Source: Anisakis pegreffii (Eukaryota; Nematoda; Chromadorea; Rhabditida; Anisakidae). From it: a stretch of DNA of 64,000 bases. The notes under the pieces were generated by a model. It was not told the DNA's origin. It was given only the letters and a program-made list of their open reading frames with translations, and searched no databases. How positions within the stretch are numbered: the first letter of the stretch is position 1; each line of letters begins with the position of its first letter. A program made the position numbers and the translations under genes. This document shows, piece by piece, positions 27,901-46,100 of this stretch. The stretch is taken from the NCBI GenBank assembly GCA_035041965.1, contig JAPYMA010000019.1, forward strand, positions 1 through 64,000, written 5' to 3'.

Positions 27901-30196
27901 CCTCAAACAATGTAAGATGAGTTTATGCTAACCAGGATCGGCATGGTGCATTCATTTGTACAGCTGGTGCTAAACGATATTTTTTAGTTGAGTTGCGCGC
28001 ACAGAATTCTTGAAGAAGGAATGTCGTGAAGGGTATCGCATTTCCATAATGCACATTTGACGGAACATTGTTACCAGCCGCCAACAGGCAATGTGTTCCG
28101 TCTACCGAGATGAAATGACCTTAATTGGAGTTGTTTTATTAGCCACTTCTCTGACAGATAGCAATCAATTAGAATCGAACGACTGCTCGCAAAGTGGATA
28201 ACTTTGAATGCTATGACGTAGAAAAAAGTTTGGGGAATATCAAACGAAATAAATTACATCTATTATATAAATGTATGAAATTTCACTAAAATCTAAATTT
28301 ATGTTAAAAACAATTGAATCACAAGCCTTTTGTGCACATTAGAAGTATTCCTTCATGATGATTCTTACAGACAACTGCTTGTCGAGAGTAATTACTCTCT
28401 TTGAAAGTATAGACTCCTTCTCCCCGCGAACAAAACTTCACATCCTATAAATTCATTTTGTTCTTTAGAAATGCCTCGTGATACCTATACTCATTAGTTC
28501 AGGAATGAGTCATTTTGCAAGCAACTAGAACAAAGAAAACAACCATTGCAGCAATTGATTCACCGTTTAAAATGAATGAATGGTTGAAAAATGATATGAA
28601 TTGTCCATACGTTTAGTATTGCCATTGTTCTTGCATTTATTTCCAATAGCGTATCATCGGTGCATTGGCGTGGAGGTTGTTGACATTTGTTCTTGTTAAG
28701 CACCTATAGAGATTATAAATGCACAGTTGTTTTTCTCTGTACCTAATTTTAATCTCTTCGTTATCCGAATGGTTGTTGGATGAATGCATTTTTCTCTATG
28801 ACTAATTTTCAAATTTGTTTATTTCGAAAGAATGTGCTAGTCGAAAAAAATTCTATTGACTAATATCATGTGAGCACCTATGGATAAAAACAGTGATCAT
28901 CTTATCGTCAACATTCATCAGTTAAGTGCAACAACTTACCTCACCAAACGGACAATGATCAATTGAAAATGAGCGATTTGTATAACACGTTAAAAAATTA
29001 TTGTTACAGTCGCCGAACTGAATCCTTGCAGCATTTGTGCACAATTGCTCGAGTCTTACACGAACAATTTTTTCAGATGGCATCACCACGACGTATCCTG
29101 GAGTTGGACTGATCCCAGACAATCATTCCAGCGGTGCATTCGTACCTTTCTCGCTGATAGTATCAACGAGTGTGTAAGATTATTCGCAAAAATACCGAAT
29201 TTAATTGCGACGCGCTCGAATTCGATGAAGTTAATGGCGTAACAAGCAGTCAGTGTTTTTTAAAGAGGAACGAAAATTAGGCAGTAGCATACCAAATTGA
29301 GTTTGTGATGAAAATTCCTCCACTATGAGAGTCCGAAAACCTCCACTATGAGATCTATTTCAATTAGGTAAACAGAGTTTAGAGAAAAGACTTTCTGAAA
29401 TTCCTCCCCTCATCCTTGTTTTTTTTTTGGTGAAAACCCTTCGAATGTTACAGATACAGAAAGCTAGCTTCACATCTGAACTGTCAGCTAACAAGCGAAG
29501 AATGCTGCATGCAATAAGCTATAAAATTTAATGATATCAGATATTCGAAAAAGTTTTTTAGTACAGTAAAGTGGAGCTAAATTCAATTCATTTCAATATC
29601 AGGTAGTGAGATTGTCGTCGTTCTAAATATGAATGCAACCAACTTTTTTGTCGTACTTTCTCTACATCAATATAATCAATCTTTTGAAATGATGGTAATG
29701 TCCTTAGATCCTGAAATGCATGCGAGAGTTTCATTTAGCACTTCTCTCATGTCACATCAACGTTGGGTAACGAAAACTGTGAAATTGATGAATAAACCGT
29801 TGTGTATATAAACCTCATTATCGGTATTCTGTTATCTTGAGAATCATAAGTATCATTCGAATGTTTGCTTCCATTACTATATATGCATCAGTGTGTTTGA
29901 ATTTTAGTTACTTTCAAAATGTTGACTAAACTACATCGTTTGCTTATGTTTTGGAAAATTTCAGCTGGATTGTCATCCAGCACTATTTTCAAAATATCTT
30001 CGAGCTATGTCTCATTGTCATTGTGATAAAATTTCTCAAGCACACTCTTAAATTCGTTTCTCAAAATGTAAATTTCTACCGCATTCGTGTAGGACATAAT
30101 TACCTGATCTCTCCAGTCGTTTTGTATCTGTTGCGACGAACACAGAAAAAAGATAGCGCTGAGTGCGCAGGTTTTCCAAATGAACTCATTCATCAT
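21973..30196 (-). CDS. secreted protein with ~14 chitin-binding type-2 (peritrophin-A) domains, CBD-1-like
   Basis: Exon 1 (30104-30196) encodes a signal peptide, MNEFIWKTCALSAIFFLC. Then 17 exons join in phase: 28940-29054, 28611-28703, 28369-28444, 27933-28119, 27360-27500, 26962-27163, 26314-26424, 25953-26108, 25597-25711, 25180-25439, 24651-24747, 24336-24469, 24088-24233, 23326-23486, 22918-23054, 22476-22715 and 21973-22143 (stop), about 847 codons. Exon 1 ends in phase 0 and the 29054 exon needs phase 2, so at least one exon in 29055-30103 is unassigned (a candidate Cys-containing stretch lies at 29090-29260). Most domains show the six-cysteine pattern; the last is the clearest, with CKKFYQCAQGRW, CPPGLVWN and CDWPRNVPEC. 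No transmembrane span follows. The likely role is chitin binding in the eggshell, as for C. elegans CBD-1 with 12 such domains; a cuticular or gut matrix role is possible. Confidence 0.85.
23500..23646 (-). repeat. 7 x 21 bp minisatellite beside a splice acceptor
   Basis: Seven copies of a 21-base unit (TTTCTATTTGATTCAAACTCT on the plus strand); the first six are identical and the seventh differs at its last bases. On the minus strand it reads as the heptad SLNQIEK, open throughout, and stops 13 bases before the acceptor of the 23326-23486 exon of the chitin-binding gene. I place it in the intron because the Cys spacing is normal without it. Confidence 0.9.
26794..26858 (+). other. tRNA-like relic with a perfect A box
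   Basis: TAGCGCAGCTGG at 26802-26813 fits the tRNA A-box consensus TRGCNNAGYNGG exactly. Some 25 bases on, GTTTCGAGGAAT is a degraded B box. The acceptor stem does not close, so this looks like a decayed tRNA or a tRNA-derived short interspersed element in an intron of the minus-strand chitin-binding gene. Confidence 0.3.
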
Positions 30197-33100
30197 TTGG
30201 ATACAGTCTTCGATTGACAGCTGCTCAAATTCAAGTTTCGCTTAACTGAAATCGATGGCTACGGAATTGATCAGAGGTGATATAGCAGTCTTGTAGATTA
30301 TTACCACTAAATTTCAAAATTGAATTTTTGGTCGCAAAAAGTGTTTTGAGACCATCCAAATTAGTCTCATATAATTGTTAAATAGCATACGTCAAGCAGT
30401 CGAACGCTTTAGGTTATTTTTAAAAAATGGGAGCTGAAAGCTTTTATGAACTTTTTCCCTGTCTATTCGGTATTTCTTGCAAATATCTTAAATCACACAC
30501 TGGTTAAAGATTTCTCAAGTGATCAAAAAATTACATGAAAGATTGCAGTTTTTGGTTAGTGGATATGTCACATTCATCAGAACAGGTCTATGAATTACTG
30601 AAAAACTGCTCAGCATTTGGCCAACCAAGAGAAGCCGAGGTCGTTAGCTAGCATGCTGTAAACTTTAAATGTTACTTCTACATTCAAATTGAGTTCAATT
30701 TTTTGTGGGAGAGTATTTTCAAACTACCAACGATAAGAGTTGAATGAAGATATTTTATCAGTCACTAAAACTTCAAAACTGAACATGAATTCAGTAAACA
30801 CGCAACTGAAGGAACGACAACGTCATGAATGTTCTAACAGATCGACACATCCCGATTTTATTTCTCTTGCTGTATTCATCATTGCTGTAACTCGATGAAT
30901 CATGATCATTCCTAAAAATAAAACGACATTTAAGACGCTTTCAGTTTCGTCGAATGGAATTTTCTTCGAACGAAGCGATTTTGTGCGGCATTTCAGTCAT
31001 TTTGAAACGCTATTCATTTATGCCTTTGGTTAATGATGAAACTGAGCTAACATTAGCGCTAAAAGATTTTATTCACCTTCAGTAATGTCTTAATTCAATA
31101 ATTCACATTGTTTTCATAAAACAAATTATTTAAAATGAAAATATCTGATTTTGTTTTGCTTCATTACACATCAAACAATAACAAAAACGATAATACCGAA
31201 GATAAATGTTAAATTATTGCCTTTTTCGCATGAATTCTATTTTGTCTTCTGTGTTTCTATGACATTTCCGATCTGCTGCGTAGAGCATTCGCTAAAATGG
31301 TCACTAGAATGCACTGAAGTGCTCAGATTTAAAGGTCAAAAAACATTGCCACGATCAAGTCGTACGAAATCATATATCCTTGAAATAATGCTTTGTTTTA
31401 GGAGGTTCATTTCAAGTATGTTACAAGGTTGATGCAACCAGGATGTTTTAATGTATTTGGTAGGCCGTTTATACGAAAACAACACAAGCATGAATTGACG
31501 TAGTGATGACTTGGTGTCGAGGTTAAGAGGTTTCAAGGGATCGATATTTGCTCCATGAGGTTTTGTTCAAAGCTATAGCTCCCAGAGAGTACAAATATTG
31601 TGACCGATTGAAAGGGTGGTGGATAAAAAAACCGTGTTGATGATAGAAAACAAACTGGTGCAGCAACCCGGATTCTTTCGCTTATAAAACATTCAATTCC
31701 GACATCAGTGTTCATTATTTTGTGATGCAGTTTCCGTAGGAATCATATCTGCTAGAACGTTAGCCAGAAATGAAGTATAATTTCATCCAATTGATCTTAG
31801 AATTAATGCAAATCGGGGTACAAAAACTGAGAAAAAAAGCTTCCTCCGTGGAGACGATACAGTCTGTGGGTTAACAGTTGGAAAAACCGAATTATTTGAC
31901 GAGAATGTGGCATGAGACAAGATTGGATGCAAAAATTCATTTAAAAAGAAAAGTAGAATGGTGTGCTTACCGAGACTAACACCTGAATTTATGAAATCAC
32001 TAGATCACGTACTCCTCACTCAACCAGATCGGTTGATTTTAGATTTGACGTAATTCAAAATATAACAGATCCCATCCCCTATTCCCCATTTTTTCCTTCT
32101 CCGCAACACATTACTGTAAAACAGTGTTGTGCGTTGTTCTTTTTATGCTTTCAAACAAGGGATGAATATTTTGGACGAACCGTCGTAAAGCTATGTTAAT
32201 CAGCGCGTCATGAGGTTCACTGTTCTCATGATATTCAACAATTCCTGACAGAATTCCAGCGTACTGTTGGTTTGGACATGAAATTGTAGTTTAATAGTGA
32301 TCACTCAACAGAGCAATCGAGATAAGCGGCTCAATGGAATCACCCAACCACCTATCATTGGAAATTAGCTATAACTCTGTCTATAACTATAACCGTTGAA
32401 TAAAAGGATTATTCAACGGCAGCATATACGCTTTTTAAATGGATGAAAAGATCATATTTTTTGCAGGTTCAATAAATTATGAAGTTACTGCGCAAAGCTG
32501 AGTATGGATCGAGCTTGAAGACAACTATACCAAACCGTGCCATTGCTCATTTATGGTCATATGTTTCTGTTTAAAAAAACGTATGTAACGATGTTCACGT
32601 CAGCATACATTTTTTTAAACAAAGCTTGCATTCAATCTTGGAAATAAACGTAAATGCAACTTTTGAACTGCTGCTTCTGAAAACTCGAGCTCGTAACCGG
32701 CCAAGAGCCTGTAAACTGTCGAAGAATGTTTCTTTTGAACTATGCATTAGTGTGGAGCACTGCGCCACTTTTCTTATGACTCAAAATCTCCCTGGATAGA
32801 GTAGCCGAAAAATTCTATGGAAGTAGTCGAAGAAGAGCTTACGAATCGCTTGAAGAGACGATGCGTTATGAGTTTTTATAATTGACTGCTGACCGATAAA
32901 GAGGGTGAATATATGGCATTAGGTCACGTACTGGAATTGCACAGTTATGCAATCAATATGCGTTTAGAATTGTAGATACGTCTCCTATATGTCTATTTTT
33001 TGATAGTTTTGGTCATGTTTAATCAGGTGAACAAGTGCTTTTATGCGGTTGTTGTGCAATCCTGAAACTCGTGTCCAGAGACCTAACTAGAGAATCTGCA

Positions 33101-33541
33101 AAATCGAATGTTCTTCAGTGGAGCTGCTTCAAATAGGTGATCACATGATTTTCTGAGGGCGCATTTTGTGTTTTGTATGTGCATGATGAAATTAAATGGT
33201 TATATTTTCAAACATGAGATGGTCTAACAGATACTGCAGTTGATACATTCAACACATCATACTGTACTTATCATACACCTTTCTGCATAAAGCCGTAACA
33301 ACACATTGAAGATTTTGATATGAAAAGAAATGTTCTGTGATAATGCTCTACAGCATACAATATAACAGTGCATATAATGTGTCCTCATTAAAAACATATT
33401 TCATCTTCACACATTCTTTATTCATCATTCTCTTCCTGCTTGCATCAAAAATAAATGACATTTTATGCTGAGAATTATCAACGTTCTTTATCGGCATGAC
33501 TGAAAAAGTTTGACATCATACAATATAACCGCATACAGGTG

Positions 33542-33542
<1 letters not shown>
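30197..33542. other. long intergenic region upstream of the chitin-binding gene, no gene recognised
   Basis: AT-rich sequence, presumably holding the promoter of the minus-strand gene near its right edge at 30197. The open frames (for example 31151-31432) show no domain, signal peptide or in-phase neighbours that would make a gene. Confidence 0.5.

Positions 33543-33628
<86 letters not shown>
33543..33628. repeat. (TA)n microsatellite, ~86 bp
   Basis: An uninterrupted TA tract of about 77 bp, one G, then four more TA units. Simple repeat between the divergent chitin-binding and La-related genes. Confidence 0.97.
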
Positions 33629-36600
33629 ATCGATTTGTGGATGATTTAATGAAATTAAGTATGATCAAATTAGCGTATGGCTGCAATGGTTGTGCGTGCT
33701 AGACGGATGAATGTGCATTCGTTTCTAAACAAAACAGAATCTAATCCTAGTCGGATGTCTGGTTGCATTCTGATAGTGTATCACCGAGTGCATACATATC
33801 ACTATCGCCATCGCCATCGCATGGCTATGATGTATGTTCCTTCTGTTTCTTGCTTCAATTCCGTCCGTTCAGAATGTCGATCGGCTGTCAGCAAGACCGC
33901 CTATGATGACGTCATATGAGCCGCAAGCAGCGCATAGAGCAAGACAGTGCACCATCACCAATTGAGGGGTTGAGAGAGAAAGAGCCAGCCAAGTTGCCCG
34001 TTGCTTGTCTGTTTGTGTATGTGAATATTGTGTGCTGCGCGCGTTTTGCTTGTTGCTCTGTTTCGCTCTCATCTCATCTCACATTCACACTTAACACCAG
34101 CCGGCTGCCGCCAACAGCCCTATTCGACTAGCCTTTTGGCAGGCTGATTGATTCTTCAACGACGATTCATTCCATTCATGCGATCACCTGTCTCCTCTCT
34201 TCAACATCAAAAAGAATTTATTTTAGTCTGCCGCTTACCCCAAGTTGATATCTCATTAGCTGGTAAAATACTGCCTCTCCTTTTCCCAATTTGGGAACCT
34301 TTGTGACTGGTGAGCACCCTTCATATGCCACAACAATAAATATCATTAATAAACTGATACGTATATACCTGTATGTACATATATATTATACTTATCAAAT
34401 ATTGACTTTGCTATTCATAAACAAACATTCGGTCATACATTAACACAGTGTCTAATTGCCTCTATTAACTGTGCTGCGAGTCATGGCAGGTACTAGCGAA
34501 GCGGAACCGGGTGCGTTCTTTATTTGCACTGAAACATCACCAAGATGTTATATAATTCAGCCGGTTGGTTCTTTCAACAAATTATTCATTTTATGTAACA
34601 TTCTGTTAACGATTCAGTTCGACGCATGTCGTACTTTCAACAACAACCTAATACTTCAACGTGCAATTCATTCCTGAAGTTTAGTTGTTCAGTAAAGGAA
34701 TTCATACACTGGCATTTATAAACAGATGATTTGTCTATATAAGCACATGTACCGCTAGGTAAAAATTATTAAACCTATATGCAATCATGAAAATTGCTCA
34801 CAGAACACAACTGTTTCTCAAGAAAGAGTGTTTGCAATGGCTGCCAATATGCAACAATTGATCTTGATTTGTTTGGTCGAGCACTTCTTTCAATAGTGTT
34901 TTCAAATGTTTTTTTTTTCAATTCAAAAACAATCACTCTCGACAGTGAATGGCTTTGATGTGAGCGATCTTGAGAAGACGCTTATTTACTTTCACTCAAA
35001 AAATCACATCCAAAGCAAATTGTCAATTATTCATGTCGTATAATAGAACAAGAGCATAACAACATTGTAATTGTTTTCGTTTGTTACATATCTTCATTCT
35101 TAACACATCCACTTTATATTAGCGATTATCATAAATCAAACTAAACAGCACTGTTCAATGACCATCTTGCTGCTGTAACAATATCTCATTGAAAAACCTT
35201 CTGAAATGTTTCATTCAATCAGTGGCTATGAAACGAAACATCTGTATTGGTGATCGTACTTGATCATATACTTACTCATTCTATTTTCTATGAGTTTCTT
35301 TTTTAATCTGAACAGCTATCAAATAAGATAAACCTGGTAAACCTATCTTTTTTCCCCTCAAACACTGAACTCATGCCCTTTTATCAGTGTTTTTTTTAGC
35401 AACATTAGTCACCGATGTTTTTCCTTACATTTAGCAGTAAACGCCAGTTAGCGGTTGACTTGCACAGAAAGTGTTTACTGAAAACGCATTTTTAATGCAT
35501 TTAGTGAGTGTCACCTTTCAAGATGGCTGTTGCAGATTATCGATGATTAGTGAACAATTTCGGTTGACTACTTTGGTAGTATCACGCTATCTCATAGAAA
35601 TAGCACTTCTTCAAAATTGCTGAATTTGCTTGCTCAATGCACTGATTGATGGTACATTTAACCATTCACATTGCTGCCATTCATTTGATCAACGCATCAT
35701 AATGTTTGTCAATCACTGGTCAATGGCAATATCTGTTTCAGAAACAAATCAAAAGTTTTAAGTGAAACAGCGTAACCGTGCCATTGATGATTACATTCAT
35801 GCGGTGAACATATAAAGAGCAATAAATATGCATATTTTTTATATTGTTCCTTACTGAATTATTGAAAAAATGAATAAATTGAGTGAATTTTCTTCAAGTT
35901 TATTGATCATTATCGCCTTCAGATTGTTTGCTCATGATTATCCGTTTCGCAACGAAACATTTTCAGTTCGGACAATCCGTTGATCATGCTCTCGGAAAGT
36001 ATCATTTTTAGAATCGTATATTTTAAAATGTACCACACTATGACAAATCAGCAAAAAAACTTGTCATTGAGTTCAATTTCTTTTTTTTTTGAGACGCTTT
36101 CAAAAGCGTCAATTTTTATTTGCTCTTCTGATCAAACAACGCAATAAAAAGTGATTGCAAATAGCGGAACTGTTGCATTTGCACTTCGTTTAGTGCAAGT
36201 TATCCACACGTTCGGAAGCATAAAGTATTTGAATTTGATAGATCGGCATTGCACTCAATCAAAGAGGTCATTGGTTACGCATTAGCGCAACTTATGTTAT
36301 AGATCATTCTCTTTTCTTATTGACACTTGCCGCTCATTACCTCGAATTGCAATTTCATTTAATAATCCACTCGAATTGTTTCATATTCCTCAAGACAACA
36401 CTTGGAACGAATGAATTATAAGACCAATTACACAAAATAACCATGTAGTATACACCTACTTGAATTCATTTTAGAATGGAAATTATCGGATTTTCATTCA
36501 GAAATGCGATTCGTCTCATTTTTTGCACAGTGATCTTCCTGAAGAGACATATTTTGGTACATGGAAAGTGCCAGATTCTTCATGTTCATTTGATTTAATT

Positions 36601-38514
36601 CAGCTCCGAATTGTGTTGAATTCGGAAACTATCAAAAGAATTGTGTTGCATCAAAAGATCGTTCTTGTCACAACGTTTATGTGAGTGTGATAACTGTTTC
36701 ATTTCTCAGTTCGAATTCCTTTTTTCTAGGTGTTCACTTTCGATTAAGTTGCTTCATTTTTTAGAAGAATATTCAATAATGTGAATGTAAAGTGACGAAT
36801 TTGAATGTTTCGATGTCCAAGCAAAATATCAGAAATGTCACTTGCAGGATGTTGTGAAATTATCTGTGAATTCGAGCATTTTTATTGTTTCCTCTTCCAC
36901 AATCGCCTTCCGGTGTGATATGTTGTGCACAAAGAACATAGTCTCAAACTAACTGTTGTTCACTGATCGAATTATTCATGTGTTTATTTAAGACTCGGCA
37001 AAAGCCAACGTTAAAGTGAATTTTCAATCGAACCAATAAAGTTTTTAATCGCATTTTTCGTTTTCATTTGTTGAATCATCTGAAGAAATAGTGTTAAATG
37101 AATTATCATTCGTTGCTGGAATTGCTGTCTGAAAGGAAAGTAAGGACTGAATACAACGAATCGTCAAAACAATATTCTAAATTCAGATCATCGTAACAGG
37201 GCAAATATCGCCTCCTCCTCCAGACACAACCTTTTATCACCCCGACGATTACTCAACAAATATCCAGCAGTCCTTACCATAAACTTCTGCTGGATAGTTA
37301 TTTTCTTATAACTAACCTCAAACAGATGCTTTCTTCTAATCACCCATCAAAATTTAAGTGGCAATATAAAGAGTTTGCCAATTCTTATTGCAGTTTCTAT
37401 ATTGCCCTCCTTTATTTCAAAAATTGAACTCGTATACCGGTGAACAATAGAAACATACAGCAGATATTGAATTAATTTTATTTTCCTACCTGAAGTAAAG
37501 CGTAAATACTGTTACATTTATTCAATTCAGAGGAAAGCAGATTGTTGTTACCCATCCTTAATGCTGATTTTGCTCTTATTTCACCATTCGTTTTTCAATG
37601 ACTCTTGCTTTTGCTACTCTGTTTTCCTTTTCTTTTGCAAGCGCAGGCCATTTTCCATATTCAGACGCCAGGTTTTTCATCAGCTATTCGCAGATTTTCT
37701 AGGCATAATCTGATACTCTTGTTCCTAAAAATCTCGTTATAAACTTTCTTAATCAAACAAGTGCAGTCTCTCCCTTCACATCCGAATGGTCGAATAATGA
37801 GGAGACTTTGTGTAACCCATTTTTCGAATAGTTCCATCTAACAATCAGATTCTGTTAACGACTTTCAAGTCCAAATAGCGTTGTGAAGAAATGATAGTAA
37901 AACAAAAGGAGAAGAGGATTATTTTTCTCACAAGCTGCACTCTATCTGGGTGGTTAGTTGAGGAAAGCGGTTGGTTGGCTGCATTTCCGTCAGGTCGTCT
38001 AAATTCACAAAACTCAACTCAACATCGATTTCGATTTCTTGGAAATATTTTATTATATGAACGGACGCAAAACTCGAAGGGTTTCGATCCATGGGATAGA
38101 CCGTATTAATTTTTTTCAGACGATTCCTGAAAATCATTCCAAATGTTTGACACCAAAAGATTCACTCTGATCAATTAAATATCGAATTTTTGTCCTCAGA
38201 CACCGAAGCGTTTTGACGCACAATCGCATTCATTTTGACTGACATTTATTGCGAGTAATCAGTAGTGATTACCTTCATTTGGAACTGTTACTAACCAATA
38301 AATTTTAAATTATATTCCTAACCTTCATCATATTTGTCTTTAAAAATATTCACTCCCCACTTCTATGCAAGCCAATGATAATTTTGAGAGTGGAAAGTGA
38401 CAAGAAGTGTGATTGAAAAAGAACGATTGAATAGAACTATCTATTGGAAATGTGTAAATGGCTGAATGGAAGTGATCATGGTTCACTTTTTTGTGCAAAT
38501 CACTTAAATTTTAG
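33629..38514. other. upstream region of the La-related gene, no coding exon recognised
   Basis: The stretch 33660-34140 is richer in GC and codon-like but none of its frames shows a family, and none joins the first La-related exon in phase. It could hold a promoter and non-coding first exon. An ATG at 34483 followed by a donor-like GGTACTAG was tested as a first coding exon; its phase creates a stop after splicing. The rest is AT-rich DNA. Confidence 0.4.
33906..33915. promoter_or_regulatory. CRE-like palindrome ATGACGTCAT
   Basis: A full 10-base palindrome containing TGACGTCA, the classical site for CREB/ATF bZIP factors, inside the GC-richer block at 33.7-34.1 kb. Function as a promoter element is inferred from the motif alone. 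Confidence 0.35.
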
Positions 38515-38527
38515 GTGAACGCAAATA

Positions 38528-38538
38528 ATGTGGATAGA

Positions 38539-38542
<4 letters not shown>
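38528..38542 (+). promoter_or_regulatory. five-codon upstream ORF overlapping the La-related start
   Basis: ATG TGG ATA GAA TGA. Its stop overlaps the proposed start codon at 38539 as ATGA, an arrangement that would suit reinitiation. It matters only if the mRNA begins near the acceptor at 38514 or in a UTR exon; an upstream coding exon would read GTG AAC GCA in the main frame instead. Confidence 0.4.
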
Positions 38543-43192
<4,650 letters not shown>

Positions 43193-46100
43193 CTGTCAAA
43201 TTTATTTATTGTTGTTTTCATTTGGTTAAATGGTGCGTGCGTGTTATAATTCACATTCATCATCTAATTTATTGATAAATACAAAAGTTGTTTTGGAATA
43301 CTGACTCACAAAATTAAAAAAAAAACAAGCATCTTTACGAATACAACGAACCGACTCTGCCACTTCATAATTATCGCCAACTTCTTGACATTCCATGTGT
43401 TTGTGATCTTCTTTCATCTATATCGTGATTTTTCGTTTTTTGCTTACTCTTTTTCGTTATTGTTCAAGTCTTCTTCTTTGCATACGACTGCATTTTTTGG
43501 AACATATTATGCAAATTTTGAACGAAAATTCAAATATCGTTTGCACTACTTTTTTCATATAATCACCTAAAAAGCAAAAGAATTATTCTCGCTGAATCGA
43601 TTCTCATTTTAGACTTCACAATTTTGTTCGATCGAATTATCAATTTCGTTACTTTCTGTTACTACGAATAATTTCAATTTTCAATCATTTCAATTTTCAG
43701 TTTTCATATTTTCATACCTTTTGACTTTCTAATCCACACTGAAGCGTGCAGCTGAATGACAACTTCCATGCATCATTCACCTTTGTTCATTTAAACGTTC
43801 ACTATCATCCAATTAAAAACCGCACTAGCTGTATAACCAATTGTTCATTACGTTGTAGATTCATTCTGCAAGTTAACGCATCTCAAGATCTTTTGCTAGT
43901 AGAAGTACTGTTGAACTGTTGAACAGATGCATCAGCTTAATGATCGTTTGTTGATCATTACTCATTCGAATCCTTGTTTATCTGGAGACGAACTTCGCGT
44001 TTCGTTTTTCAGTAGCTGGTGTCTGCTCTTCGTACTTCTATACAATTCCTCTCTTCTATTTTACGACTTCCTGTATGTCAACTCCTCAGATAGATCATAG
44101 ATTCCGATTACTTTTTTTTCAGAATATGAAATTTCGAATGGTCACTAAGCAATGAATTTTCCCTGAAACAGAATTTCGTTTCTTTGAACGCCTAACGAAT
44201 AACTGATGTCAGAATTGATGGGTATAAGTGCTATCGCATTCTTACGAACCTCTTTGCACGCTTTCGAAGCGTCCTTTCGAATAAAATTGAAACGTCAATT
44301 ATATTCTCTGTTATTTCAAGACTCATTGAAGGTGTTGTTCATTAGTGTTTTTTTTCAGATGAATACAACTCCGTTCAATGCTCTACAGACATACCTCGAC
44401 TGATGTGGGTGATTGTTTGCATAGGTCACGACGTAAGTCAAAAAACGACGTTTGTTGAAACAAGTCATCTTATGGACTACTAGTAGGCATTGTGCAGTGC
44501 TGTAATTCAGTGTGTTGTGGCACGTTGTTGCGATTTTATGCTTTTTTGATGAGCTTTCTGGTTTTCTAACGCTTTGATATTTTGAGGCGGATAGTCGTAA
44601 GTTTAATGTAGCACGATGATCGTTTTTGTGCAGTAATTAGGAAAGTGTCTTGCATTTGTTTCGGATAGGATATAGATCGAGGTATGTCTGTATTTATATG
44701 GTGGATAATGTTGGCATTGGGAAGAAATAAAACTGTACGTGTCACACAAACACATTCGGTTTTGTTTGAATGGCAAGATTCGGGATTGGTAATCGTTAAA
44801 TTTCTGAATCACTTCTACATCCATAAAATGCTTTTTACTAGAAAATACATTGAAGATAGATCAATGAAAGCATGTATGTATGAACGATGTGAATCATTCG
44901 ATGATCGCTCGTCATAAACGTACTCCTACCTTGTCTATTGCAGTTGCAGATGTCTACAGAAAATATCGTTGATACTTCACTTAAGACTGAGTGAGCTGGA
45001 AAAAAATTCAGTCGCTTCTGTAAAGATACGACTCATATTCACGATGTTGTTAAAGTAGCAACTTGCGTTTAAATTAGTTACGACATGACGTGAAAATTAA
45101 GGAAGTTAATTGCCCAGCGGTCCAGTTATATCGTTTGAATTTGTCTCTAAACGGCAATATTAATGTTTTGAATGTAGTAGAACAGTAGTATTGAATTGTA
45201 CTGACGAGTTTTCTGTCATATATCGCCGTAATTATTTTGATGCTACTCTTGCCAACTGTTATTCCATAATCGTCAGTTTTCATGTGTTCGAAAGAATGCT
45301 GCTTCAGATCTCTTTTTCCTCTTTTTGTCTCTATACAGTGTTCCGTATTTTCTTTCTTGATTCTTTGATTCATTATCAGGTATTTCTACTGTGAACGGTT
45401 TACTTGTGTATGCTACTTGCCAGAACGAACATTATGAGCGGTCATTCGCTAACAGTTGATCTTTTTTTGGTATTTAGATATTCCCGAATTCGATGGCATT
45501 CCATAAATAAGACACCGATGACGATTGCATAAGTGCGTTTAGGAATAACATTAATCACTTTGTGTGGTCGTTCACCTGATATCCATCCGACAACCAAAAT
45601 GCTTCGGCACAGAACAACTACTTGTTCCCTTCAGTTATTCACCGCAAACTACGCTTTATCACCACCATAACAGTTTTCTTTTCACCATCCATCGAACCGT
45701 ACCGAATACGCATACTACCCTTCTTTCTATACGTAAATAACCAAATTCGTCCCATGATTTGTGCAGTTTGCCTCTAATTATCAATGGTGGGAATGCGCAT
45801 CGCGATCGTAATCCATAAATTTCGTGAGAGGAGCGAATATGACCACTAACTGCTCTCTGATCACACAAGTTAACCAATCCCTCCGTGATTCCGCTCGTTA
45901 CCGGTATATATTCATTATTCCTTCCACTACACTCATTCGTACTTCTATTTTATTTGTCATTTGGGAGTTCATCAATTAAATTCTTCGAATATATTTGTAA
46001 ATTTTGTCTCTTTTAAGATCTTTCAAAGTTCCCAAGTCTTCTCAAGAAAGGCTATTAATTTATTATTTGTCATTCACGCTTTTGTTCATTCTATCATCAG

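Noticed and set aside
34483..34490. ATGGCAG|GT as a first coding exon of the La-related gene
   Set aside because: Joining it to 38515 gives a stop codon after four codons.
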